A stretch of 64,000 nucleotides of DNA. Source: Oenanthe sinensis (Eukaryota > Streptophyta > Magnoliopsida > Apiales > Apiaceae). A model generated the notes under the pieces. That model was not told the DNA's origin and ran no database searches. It worked only from the letters and a program-made list of their open reading frames with translations. Of this stretch, positions 54,762 through 64,000 are shown piece after piece (the first letter of the stretch is position 1; the number at the start of each line of letters is the position of its first letter). Location of the stretch: positions 22,590,501 to 22,654,500 of the forward strand of contig JAPMAC010000209.1 in assembly GCA_028671895.1 (NCBI GenBank). Reading direction: 5' to 3'. Position numbers and translations under genes: made by a program.

Positions 54762-56236
54762 TGTTGGTCCCTGATATTGTAGAAGGGGGGTTGAATACAA
54801 TATCTGAAAATTAATCGCGGAATAATTTGGATTAAAAATATTATTTTAATTATTCGCGAAATATTAATTAGAATGAAATACTGTTCAAGTGAAAGATATA
54901 ATTTTAACTTGATTAGTATTACAAAATTAATATTTAGAAAACTGTTATATAATTGATAAAAAGTCTAGAACGAATTCGACATGAAGTGTTCGTGTTTAAT
55001 CAATTATATTCAAACTCAGCACAGAAATCTGTGAATATTACAATGCAGATAAATTACTGAATTTGATCTGATTTTCTTAACTTCTAACAACTGAACTCTT
55101 GAAAAAGTGAAGGCTGATTCTCATATTTATAGAGAATGAAAAAGGCTGCTATGACCTTTTTCAGTATGACTTAATTTCAAGAAAATAAGTCTGTATGACT
55201 TATTTTAACCCTTGTATGACATTTAAGAACTGGGTATGACTTCTGAATGGCCGGTATGACTTACTGAATCTCGGTATGACTTATTTAAAGTCATATTCAG
55301 ATTTTATCTAATTAAAATAAATCGGTATGACTTATTTTAATTAAACAAAATAGGTTCAGTATGACCTTTTGAGCACAGAAATCTCGGTATGACTTATCCA
55401 CTGAGCTCGGTATGACTTATCAGTCGGCTGTTCCGGTATGACTTTTCTTTAACAGCTTCGGTATGACTTATCAGTCGGCTGCTCCGGTATGACTTTTCTT
55501 TAACAGCTTCGGTATGACTTTTATTAATATAATTCGGTATGACTTATTAATAAACAGTCGGTATGACTTATTTATTAGTCATTTGAATTATATTAAAAGT
55601 CATATTAAGTCATATCTTTTATAATAAATTAATTCTACTTAAATTAATTAGTTAATTTACAAATTAAATTAAATTCAACTTGAATTAATTTAATTAGATA
55701 AATTAAATAATCAATTAACATTTGATAGTAGAATTAAAATACTATTTCGTCTTGTATTACCGTGCTATCAGTCTTGAAGTCTTCCAGTCTTCGTTGTGTC
55801 TTTTGTCATAAAACCACTTGAGCTAGATGATGAATATTTATTATTTTAGTTGACACACAAATGTACTGTCTGGTTCATTTATGTCATACTATAATAAATA
55901 TTCTTCATCTTTAACATTAAGCTGTGGTCTTCTGTTCTTCTTCTACTTCACTGTCTTCATTCTTCTTCTGGAATCTTCTGTAGTAGCCACTTAGAATCTT
56001 CTGAATCTTCTGAACAACTGCTTCTCTATTTTTCTCCGACGCTTGAACATATAAATGAACTTCTTCCGGTGTAGAGTAGCAACTTCATTATAATTCTTCT
56101 GACAAGTTGATTCTTTGTGTCTAGTTGACATTCTTCGATTTGATTCCATCCTCAGAATTTATTACTTACTTTAATTTCTTACATGAGTTGAGTTGTCATC
56201 TACTAATTACAAATAGGCCTTGCCATATGCCTTTCA
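54762..56236 (-). repeat. 5' LTR of element N (1475 bp)
   Basis: Copy of 45225-46699 with about six substitutions that I noticed (for example in TTCGCGAAAT versus TTCACGAAAT, and GAATGGCCGG versus GAATGGTCGG). It contains the GTATGACTT array at about 55162-55582. Confidence 0.95.
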
Positions 56237-56499
56237 GATTATTATCTGGCTGATGATTTTCCATTATTCTAATAACATAAACAAACAAGTTATTTAGTAT
56301 GTTGATATACATGTCTTGATATAACATTACTAATGGAAAGGCATATGTAGAAGAGAAAAGGAATGATTCCTTTTTAAATAGAATCATTATTCCCATTCAT
56401 GTTATCAGATCATGTAGCACAACTACTAATATACCTGAATGTTAAAAGCAAACACCTGACTGAATATAATAACACAGATATACACTACAAAATTGTCGT

Positions 56500-56548
<49 letters not shown>

Positions 56549-56763
56549 TTACATTGATATCACAGCACTCTGGCCGGCTTTTAATACACGAGTCCTAATA
56601 CATTCTACTGGGAATATACCGGCTATGTCGCCTATATACAATCAAAATTCCGACATAATGCCTGATATAACCATACACTACCATAGATAAGCATCCCTAC
56701 ACATAACAGAAAGAAAAAGGTAGTATACAACTACCTCCAACCAACTACTCTGAAAACCAACAA
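56237..56763 (-). other. Chromovirus G leader between the extra ORF and gag
   Basis: About 530 bases, including a long (TA)n microsatellite at 56502-56542. No conserved ORF. It continues at 45224 on the other side of element N. Confidence 0.7.
56502..56542. repeat. (TA)n microsatellite in chromovirus G
   Basis: About 20 TA units. Confidence 0.95.
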
Positions 56764-57561
56764 CTACTCCCAGTCCGGGCCCACCAGACTCTTAAGGTCT
56801 GCTACCATCCTCTGGTGAATACGGTAAACATGACGATAGTGTATGTTATCTAGACCTTCTAGGTGTATAACCCCCATCTCATATGTCTCTGCTGCAATCA
56901 GTTCTCGTAGATTGTGGCGCAACTCTGCTTCTGATGTACGCGGACCCCTCAGACGCTGCAACTCCCTATTCTGCGTCCTCATCTCCTCGTAAGCTTCGTA
57001 TAACTCATGATACTCGCGTATAGGAACTGTGCGAGGTTCTCCCACCTGACCACTCGAGGTAGTATCAGATCCCCCCATAATATCATCAACTAAAGCCTGA
57101 AAGTAAGGACCCTGTACTGAGAGATCAGACTGATCTGTAAAAACTCCTGGCATGTACGGAGCTGCATGTGATGGTCCTGCAACTACTGGGGCTGCTGGTG
57201 GTAACACAAGTGCTGGTGGCATAATATGAGGTGCTGGTGGCATAATCTGAGGTGGTGGTAGTAACACAGGTGCTGGTGGCATAATCTGATGTGCTTCATG
57301 TTCAAACTGCTGGTCAACTTGCTGCATAGGATATGTAGGATCCGGAATAAAGTTTAATCCTATACAATACCCTGGCTCCATCGGATGGTAGTCAGGCTGC
57401 ACAATCTCAGCGTCACGGTATATATCATCATGGAATGATGGAATGACTGTCAAAGCGGGAAAATCAGGGGTTCTCGCAAAAGGGTTAGCTGGATCCGGCT
57501 GCAGAGGTGCTCGTGCAACTGGGTTAGAAGGACCCGGTGCAAATGGGTTAGCTGGACCCGG
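56764..57561 (-). CDS. Extra proline-rich ORF ahead of gag in chromovirus G (about 265 aa)
   Basis: Open on the element's sense strand from 57561 to the stop at 56764. The N-terminal third has diverged repeats PGPANPFA, PGPSNPVA, PDPANPFA. The middle has repeated IMPPAP units (about residues 90-130). The C-terminal third looks like a short coiled coil (YEAYEEMRTQNRELQRLRG), then ends LKSLVGPDWE. There is no in-frame ATG at the start: an in-frame TGA lies a few codons upstream. A TTGCAG acceptor is at the beginning, suggesting a spliced start. I do not recognise a domain. It lies between PBS and gag, where accessory ORFs are known in Tat-lineage elements but are not standard for chromoviruses. 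Confidence 0.65.
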   Translation of the reverse strand, partial: PGPANPFAPGPSNPVARAPLQPDPANPFARTPDFPALTVIPSFHDDIYRDAEIVQPDYHPMEPGYCIGLNFIPDPTYPMQQVDQQFEHEAHQIMPPAPVLLPPPQIMPPAPHIMPPALVLPPAAPVVAGPSHAAPYMPGVFTDQSDLSVQGPYFQALVDDIMGGSDTTSSGQVGEPRTVPIREYHELYEAYEEMRTQNRELQRLRGPRTSEAELRHNLRELIAAETYEMGVIHLEGLDNIHYRHVYRIHQRMVADLKSLVGPDWE

Positions 57562-57735
57562 CTGCAACCAAATAACATAATATCACAATACTGCTCACAA
57601 CATAGGCTTAACTAAAGTCAAACATAAATCTAACTCAAATGAATGTAAACCTAATCATATAAATATAAACTTATCTCATGTGATCTACCAAATCTTTAAC
57701 GGGCTATATCTCTACTTATTTCAGTGACTACTAAC
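57562..57735 (-). other. Putative 174-nt intron in the chromovirus G leader
   Basis: On the minus strand the donor is CTACAG|GTTAGT, starting five bases after the PBS, and the acceptor is TTATTTGGTTGCAG|CCGGG. The interval is AT-rich with TTGACTTTAG/TTAGTTAAG branch-like sequence. Joining would place the proline-rich ORF in phase 0 behind an open frame reaching back through the PBS into the LTR end. Splice use is inferred. Confidence 0.5.
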
Positions 57736-57740
57736 CTGTA

Positions 57741-57752
57741 GCTCTGACGCCA
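57741..57752 (-). other. Primer binding site of chromovirus G
   Basis: Minus strand TGGCGTCAGAGC, two mismatches from the initiator tRNA-Met complement, two bases inside the LTR end. Confidence 0.82.
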
Positions 57753-57754
57753 AC

Positions 57755-60700
57755 TGTGACGCCCTCCAAATCCGGGGTCTAGACTTGGGGGTCACAAACC
57801 AACCAACAACAATAAATAATATAAACCAGAGGCACACTGGCCCGCCAACAATCAACAATAATAAAATATTAGATCAGAGGCGCACTGACCCCGCCAAACC
57901 AAAGATCGCAAATAGGTTATAGTATGAAATTAAGTAGCTGAAACTAAAAGTAAATCCAAATATTTTCTTACAAGCCCACACCTACTCCATAAACTCAATC
58001 CATACGTCTAGATATGTTTTAAGTCTAAATTTATTTTATTACACATTCTATCTACCAAAAAACTGTAAACAACTAAATACCTGGCAAGCCCGAAAAGCGA
58101 GCCGCCCTGACTCCTGATACTCTCTACGCTTGTTAGAGCTACTGTTGTGACTCATACTGGAAATCTGGCAAGATTTAAATAAAAAGCAAGAGTGAGCCAA
58201 AGAAATGCTCAGCAAGTATATGAACAATTTAAATGTAGGCAATATATGAGATCTGTATAGAGAACGGAATATAAAACAGTTTATTATAAAAACTGAACAG
58301 TAAATCAATCACAGTTTATCTTAACTGAAACAAAATCAATGCAGTATGTCATCAAAATGAATCCACTGCCCAAAATCACTGTATAATAGCCACACAGGCA
58401 ATATGGATTGGATACCAACAAAAATAAACACTATTGCCCCCTGATCAGGTTCAAAAGCAATAGGACCCCTTTATAGCTCATCGATACATTTCTATACCCA
58501 TAGATATAACAAGGATTTCAAATATAGGTACCAAAATAGGCAAGTAATGTTAGCCTATAGAAAGATGGATTGGTTACCATATCCTCCTCAAATGCTGAAC
58601 CCTCATCACTGAGCCTCTTACGCTAAAATTCCAATCCAATAGAGCAACCCAAATAAAATAAAGGTATGCTTAGTTTTAAGTACAAACCATATCCCCATTA
58701 TTTACTACGATAACACGGATATGATGTGTTTATTATAATCAACTTCTAATATTCAGAGTACGAATAACAAGTAGCTCTGATGCACAGAATAAAATAGGAA
58801 TCATAAATAGCTCTGAACAATAACTATTTATTATGATATGAATAATCGAAATAGTAAAACAAAAGTGTTTAAGATTATCAAGGAGGAAATACTTGCAATA
58901 ACAAGTAACTCTGTTGCGCAATAAAACAGAGTACGAATAACAAGTAACTCTGATGCATAGAATAAAACATGAATCATAAATAGGTCTGAACAATAACTAT
59001 TTATCATGATATGAATAATCGAAACAGTAAAACAAAAGTGTTTAAGAGGATCAAAGAAGAAATACTTGCCTGTAAAGTGTTTAAAATGATCAAGTAGAAA
59101 GTACTTGCTCAATAAAAATATTTAAGATTCACAAATAGCTCTGAACAATAACTATCTGTCATGATATGAATAAATGAAACAATAAAATAAAAGTGCTTAA
59201 GATTATTAAGGTGAAGATACTTGCCTGGTATAGACGATGTCCTAAGCTGGAATGGGTCGACTACACTTCTTTTCTAGCTACTAACTCGCTCGGATCTACA
59301 AATAAAATAATCTAATTTAGATTCTAGTGTCTATCCATGCGGTCTAACAATAACGAATCTCAAATAATAATTAATAAACAAGTAGCATCAATTAGCAAAC
59401 AAATAGGCACATAGATCACATAGCAGATAAGACCCACTAATAACATATCAGACAAATAATTATTAGTAGACTCTAAAATATTATTTGAGTCAAAGTGAAT
59501 CATTATTATCTTCTCTGGATAATTATTGGATCCTTAAAATATTTTATAAAATATTAATCCGGGTTTATAAATTAATTAGGGAGTCTCAAACTATTTTTGT
59601 CACATCCGGATTATTTTTAGGGTCTCAAACAAATTTGTTTCATTTAAAACGGGTAAAAGAATTATTAAATAAATGAATAATAAGTAAATAAAAATAAATA
59701 AATAAATCATTTTTATTTCTCCAAATAATTAAATCTAATTATTTTAAATTATATTTAAATAATATTTAGTTAATTAAATTAATTGATTAAAATAAATTAA
59801 TCAATCAATTTAAATTAATTAAATTATTATCTAAATAAATTAAAATAATTAAATTAAATTATTTTCGAATTAAAAATAAATTTTTTTATTTTTTTTAAAA
59901 AAATATTTTTCGAATTAAAGTAATTTTTAAAACAATTTTTGGATTTAAAATCTATTTTTAAAAATAAAATAATTTTTAACCTCAAAAACATTTTTGTAAA
60001 GAGAGGTTAGGGTTTTGGAGGATCGAAAGTGTTCTTCAACAAGAACATCGCCGGAAAAGCTCAAGAACTCACCAAAAAATTTCCAAAATCCGGCGAGTGC
60101 TTAACTTTCCGGTTAAGCTCCGGTGACACTCTCCCATAGCCCAAAACAACTCCGTTTCAATTGGTTTTTGGGTCTAACATGCATAGAATTCAACTAGAAA
60201 TCCATAGGCGGCCATAACATCACACAAACTCGCCTGAATCGAATTTTCCAATCAAATCGGACAACCCAACGGCGGCAAAATTCCGGCAACTCAAATCATT
60301 CCCAGACCTCCATAAAAATTATACATATACACTCATTTATTTCCCACCAACACAGCCATCGCCTCAAAATCAAGAACTGAGCTATGAAATTCGATCTCCG
60401 ACAAAACCAAGCAACTCCGGCCAAAATCCGGCCATACCCAAAACGTGCATAAAAACGAAAAGTAAAAATAGATACAAGCTCCTAGAGATACGATCTACAC
60501 AATCATGGTCTCAAATCTACTATAGAGGCTGGGTCCGATAATCACAAAGTGAAATAACCCTATTCTAATGATACAAAAATTACAGTAAAATAGAATAAAA
60601 TATTTTAAGCTACATAGAATTCACATAACACATATTGGGTAATTTTTCTATTTAATAAAAATCCAAACTCAGATAATTGCATTAAAAATAATCCAAATCA

Positions 60701-60765
60701 CAATAAATTATAATAAAAGCATTTTTAAATATTATAAAATGCACATAATTTTCCCGGTCGTTACA
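57755..60765 (-). repeat. 5' LTR of chromovirus G (3011 bp)
   Basis: Partner of 37578-40582. Differences include CAAATCCGGGG versus CAAATACGGGG, a shorter T/A run near 59890, and an AAAACGTGCATAAAAACG segment near 60440 that the other LTR lacks. The divergence is visibly greater than between the N LTRs. Confidence 0.93.
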
Positions 60766-60770
60766 CCTCT
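60766..60770. other. Target site duplication CCTCT (right copy) of chromovirus G
   Basis: Perfect match to 37573-37577. Element H gag frame resumes directly after it. Confidence 0.93.
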
Positions 60771-63543
60771 ATTCGATGGCACCAACTTTGCTACTTGGAA
60801 AACAAGATTTAGAATTTATGCTAAATCCCAAGGTGTCAAAGTGTGGATGGCTATCGAAGACGGTGTTGTAGTTCCGACAAAAGTAGTTGACGAAATAGTC
60901 ATCGAAAAGAAAGTCAGTGAATACACCCGTGAAGAGGAAGAGTTAATGAACATAGCCGCTCAGACGGAAATGGTCTTAACTAGTGCACTTGCAGAAAAAG
61001 AATACAAACGTGTTAATAACTGCAAGTCTGCACAAGATATGTGGAACAAATTGGTTATCACCTACGAGGGAACCATGGATATTAAAGACTCTCGAATGAA
61101 TACGTTGATACAAGAATACGAGAACTTTAAACTCCTCGAGGGTGAAACCATCATCGATATGGAAACAAGATTTACTCGTATTATCGATGAACTTGCTCAA
61201 CTCGGAAAGGTATACTCTATTAATGAAAAAAATCGAAGGGTCTTAAAAGCCTTACCTCTGAGTTGGAAAGTTAAAGTTACCACAATAAAAGAAATGCATA
61301 ATCTAAATGCATATACCATCGATAGTTTATTCGGAAACCTTCGTGCTTACGAAGAAAATAATGCTCCGGATAAACCTCTTCCTAAAGTTGAAGAGAAGAG
61401 AAAGAGTATGGCCTTAAAGGCAATACTTATCGATGAAGATGAAAATGACGACGATTTGAACGAAGAGTTAGAAAATCTTGATGAGCATGAAATTGCTTTA
61501 TTATCAAGACAACTCCGTCACGTTTTACAAAGCAAAGCTCAAAGATACGGAAAGGGGTTTCTCAAATCGGGTAACCAACAATGAGTTTTTAACTCTAAGG
61601 GTAGGCTGAATTATAAGAGTAATTTTCCTACTACGAGTTATGCTAAAGGCAAAGGTGTGCAACAACCACAAGCAAACAATGCTTACAATAACTCGAAATT
61701 TACGAGTAATTATGCACCTAAGCCTAAAGAGGCAGTTCCCGAAGAGACCGAGATTGTTTGCTTTGAATGTAAACAACCAGGTCATTTTAAAAGGGAATGT
61801 CCAAATTTGTTTAAGGGACAAATCCTTGTAGCCGAGAGTGTATGGGATCTAAGCGAGGATGAGGAAGCTCCTGAACAAAACGAGGAAACTGTAAACCTTG
61901 CTTTGATGGCAATCGGAGATGAAGCTACTCCAACGGAAGGCTCCACTTCTCTACAAGAGGTAACATCTAGACCAATCTTGGGTTCATCATGTGATAATAG
62001 TGATATTAGCTTGTCTAGAGTAGATCATTATAGTATGGATATTTCTGAGCTTAGAAACTTGGTCAAAAATTTTAAAATTGGTTATGATGAATTGAATCGA
62101 AGTTATGTTAAGACAAAATCCGAAAAAGATAAATATGAGGATTTGTGTCTTGAACTTCAAAAAGAGGTCACTAGTTTGACCGACGTACATGTCAAAGACA
62201 TGGAATACGTTACTAACATTCTCTCTCAAAATGAAAGCTTGAAAATCGAGGCGAACGGAAAGGATGACCAAATTCGTACTCTTGAAGTCGAAAATGTGTC
62301 TCTGATTTTTCAAGCCAGAGAGATTGAAAATGATAAGCTCCATTTAAACAAACGCAATCGTGAGCTCCATGTTGAGCTTTTAAATCTGAAAATTCAAAAT
62401 GAATCACTGATTCAAGAGAATTCTTCACGATGCGAACGTATAAATGACCTCGAACAATCTCTTACGGGAGATAGAGAGGAAGAGCTTCATGAAGCTTTAA
62501 AAGAGCTTGACTTTGATTACCAACTTCAATTAATGAATAAAGACGATGATTATGCCAAACTTCAAGGCAAGATCAATGTTGAATTCGAAAGTCATCAAAG
62601 ACTTGTCTCGGAATTAGAAACGATGAAGTTGGAAAATCAAAATCTTAATGATGAAAATCAAAAACTCTTGGCTCAAGTTATGGATAAAGAGAGATTCTTA
62701 ACTAACAAGATTAATAACTTGGTTAAGGAAAAGGAAGATCTCGAATCCACCTTAAAACAATTCACTAAGAGCAATGCTATTTTGGAAAGGATGGTATTTT
62801 GCTCTAGGGAATCATTTAATCGTGAAGGCTTGGGTTATGAACATAAAGCTTCCACTAAAAAGGAAGATCATAAACCTAATCCTCCGATTAGTACTCCATC
62901 TAAATCACCTACACTTAAGTGTACATATTGCAATGTAAGTGGACATATTCATCTATTTTGCAAAGCTAAAGAAGGTAAACTTAAGGGGAAGTACAAGTGG
63001 ATTCCAAAAGGATCAACTTCTAGAAATAGAGATGGAAAGAAAATATCTCAAAAGAAGAATGATTCTAAAGTGAATGTTCAAAACCAACCAAGGTTTTGGT
63101 ATCATCAAGAACCAATTCCCTATGGACCAAGAAAAGGTTCTATGACTCAAAATCCTAACTATCATGGTCAAACTCGTAAAATAAATGCACCTATGCCTAG
63201 GAATGCGAGTTATCATGCTAATATGAGTCATCATGATTACCCTAGTACTTCAAATGCTCATGTTAGAAGTAATAATTCGAAATACAATGCCAATGCTAAT
63301 TCTAGAGATTCGATTATTACCATCTTTCCCCCAAGAAATAATCATGAATATGTTAGACATAACAAATATACTCCTAGGAGAAACCCTTATCATATATCTA
63401 CTAGGAACGAAGCATCTAGAAACATACATGATTATATGCAAGCTTTTCCCATGCCTAGATTTGTTCATGCTAGTTCATATATGCCTCATGATGTACTAAC
63501 TCAAGGACCCTTAAGACAAAAGGGTACCAAAAGGTTTAACTAA
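60771..63543 (+). pseudogene. Element H gag, main part
   Basis: Resumes the gag started at 37519 (FDGTNFATWKTRFRIYAKSQ). The capsid region runs to about 61370, followed by a lysine-rich linker and an acidic DEDENDDDLNEELENLDEH stretch. A TGA at 61582-61584 interrupts it; the same frame continues. A CCHC knuckle CFECKQPGHFKREC (near 61760-61800), a long coiled coil (about 62030-62790), a second CCHC-like motif CTYCNVSGHIHLFC (near 62925-62965) and a basic Asn/Tyr-rich tail follow. It ends at TAA 63541-63543. The Sirevirus-like layout matches E1 gag. It is broken by the gypsy insertion and the TGA. Confidence 0.9.
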
Positions 63544-63556
63544 TCCTTTGTGTAGG
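63541..63556 (+). promoter_or_regulatory. 3' splice-site-like signal at the H gag/pol boundary
   Basis: CTAATCC (containing the gag stop TAA), then TTTGTGTAG|G. The AG is at 63554-63555 and pol continues in phase 0 from 63556. Same arrangement as at 1727-1750 and 52102-52126, on the opposite strand. Confidence 0.38.
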
Positions 63557-64000
63557 TATGCCTTACTGCCGCAAAAGATGTGTGGTATCTTGATAGTGGA
63601 TGTTCTATGACCGGTAATAAGTCATTGTTGAACAACATTAGAAAGGTAGTCGCAGGAAGTGTAACCTTTGGAGATAGCAGTAAAGGCAACATCATTCGCA
63701 TTGGGGATATTGGAAATGAAAGCTTTAAAATAACAAATGTACAATTAGTCACGGGACTAAAGTACAACTTGCTTTCAATAAGTCAACTATGTGATAATGG
63801 TTGCAAAGTAGTCTTCCGATCCACACATTGTTCTATTTACAATGTAGATGGAAGACTAGCCTTAAACTGTCCACGTAACAAAAATGTATATACGTGTGAC
63901 ACTACGAAATATGAGAACGTATGTTTGGTATCCTTTAATGATGATCCATGGTTATGGCACCGAAGGTTGGGTCATATAAACATGAAACTCATTAAGACTA
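63556..64000 (+). pseudogene. Element H pol start: protease and GAG-pre-integrase (runs off the window)
   Basis: Reads VWYLDSGCSMTGNKSLL, a protease active site that lacks the Arg-His pair present between S and M in the E1 and N proteases (SRHMTG). Then SVTFGDSSKGNIIRIG, GLKYNLLSISQLCD and WLWHRRLGHINMKL, the start of the integrase zinc finger. It is open to the end of the window. The two missing residues are a clean in-frame loss. Pol lies in the same frame as gag, after TAA and TAG. Confidence 0.88.

Larger units (their letters stand above)
45225..56236 (-). mobile_element. Sirevirus-like copia element N, 11.0 kb, full length
   Basis: Two LTRs of 1475 bp each, perfect GATTA duplications, PBS at 54748-54759, polypurine tract at 46700, intact pol and nearly intact gag. 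The LTRs show about six substitutions by eye and no indel, so it is a recent insertion, younger than its host element G. A ~2.2-kb region between pol and the 3' LTR holds a decayed antisense ORF and no recognisable env-like gene. Confidence 0.95.
37578..60765 (-). mobile_element. Chromovirus (Ty3/gypsy, Tekay/Del-like) element G, 23.2 kb with a nested copia element
   Basis: Bounded by ~3.0-kb LTRs starting TGTGACGCC and ending GGTCGTTACA on the plus strand, with perfect CCTCT duplications at 37573-37577 and 60766-60770. The PBS is next to the right LTR and the polypurine tract next to the left one, so the sense is minus. Without the nested element N (11.0 kb) its length is about 12.2 kb. The order is LTR, spliced-looking leader ORF, gag, protease, RT, RNase H, integrase, chromodomain-like tail, LTR. 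The polyprotein is broken by one frameshift and about seven stops. Assignment to the Tekay/Del lineage comes from the long LTRs and the integrase tail. Confidence 0.93.

Overview
This window is heterochromatic, transposon-packed nuclear DNA from a flowering plant with a large genome. Ty1/copia (Sirevirus-like and one other lineage) and Ty3/gypsy (chromovirus, Athila-like and Tat-like) elements are piled on and inside each other. I found no host gene, tRNA, rRNA or CRISPR array. The element types fit a eudicot, and the architecture of the large ORF downstream of pol at 26726-31614 suggests an asterid, but that placement rests on memory only.

Layout. 1-239: piece of a Sirevirus-type LTR. 255-6068: Sirevirus-like element E1 on the minus strand (gag, protease, integrase; RT lost; LTR 4832-6068), inserted into a second copia element. 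6069-10744: that element, copy B-minus (minus strand, RT to LTR), which sits in a ~41-bp tandem repeat array (10745-12140). 12141-14433: AT-rich DNA without recognisable genes. 14434-19225: broken Athila-like gypsy element (gag, protease, RT start), split by a solo LTR at 17016-18810. 19226-19925: Tat-like gag fragment. 19926-25810: copy B-plus, the same family as B-minus in opposite orientation. 25811-32878: 5'-truncated Sirevirus-like element E2 (minus), with an LTR, a degenerate ORF of about 1,600 codons downstream of pol, and a pol end. 33308-35204: solo LTR with TTTCT duplications, sitting in the LTR of element H. H runs on the plus strand to the window end (LTR to 37439, gag start 37519, gag resuming at 60771, pol from 63556).

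The right third is a three-level nest with every junction visible. H gag is interrupted 59 bases into its coding sequence by a 23.2-kb chromovirus G (37578-60765, minus strand, CCTCT duplication, ~3.0-kb LTRs). G is interrupted a few bases upstream of its gag start codon by an 11.0-kb Sirevirus-like element N (45225-56236, minus strand, GATTA duplication, 1475-bp LTRs). N has nearly identical LTRs and an intact protease-integrase-RT-RNase H frame, so it is the youngest large insertion. G LTRs differ more, matching the nesting order.

Observations most worth checking: (a) three Sirevirus-like elements (E1, N, H) share a 3'-splice-site-like sequence at the gag/pol boundary, with the gag stop codon inside a branch-point-like CTAAY and pol resuming in phase 0 after the AG; (b) chromovirus G has an extra proline-rich ORF ahead of gag, apparently joined to the LTR/PBS by a 174-nt GT-AG intron; (c) E2 repeats the motif AGACTCTGA in its LTR, its pol-to-ORF spacer and inside its long ORF, and four other Sirevirus-like LTRs each carry a different private repeated motif; (d) N carries a decayed ORF antisense to pol between pol and its 3' LTR.
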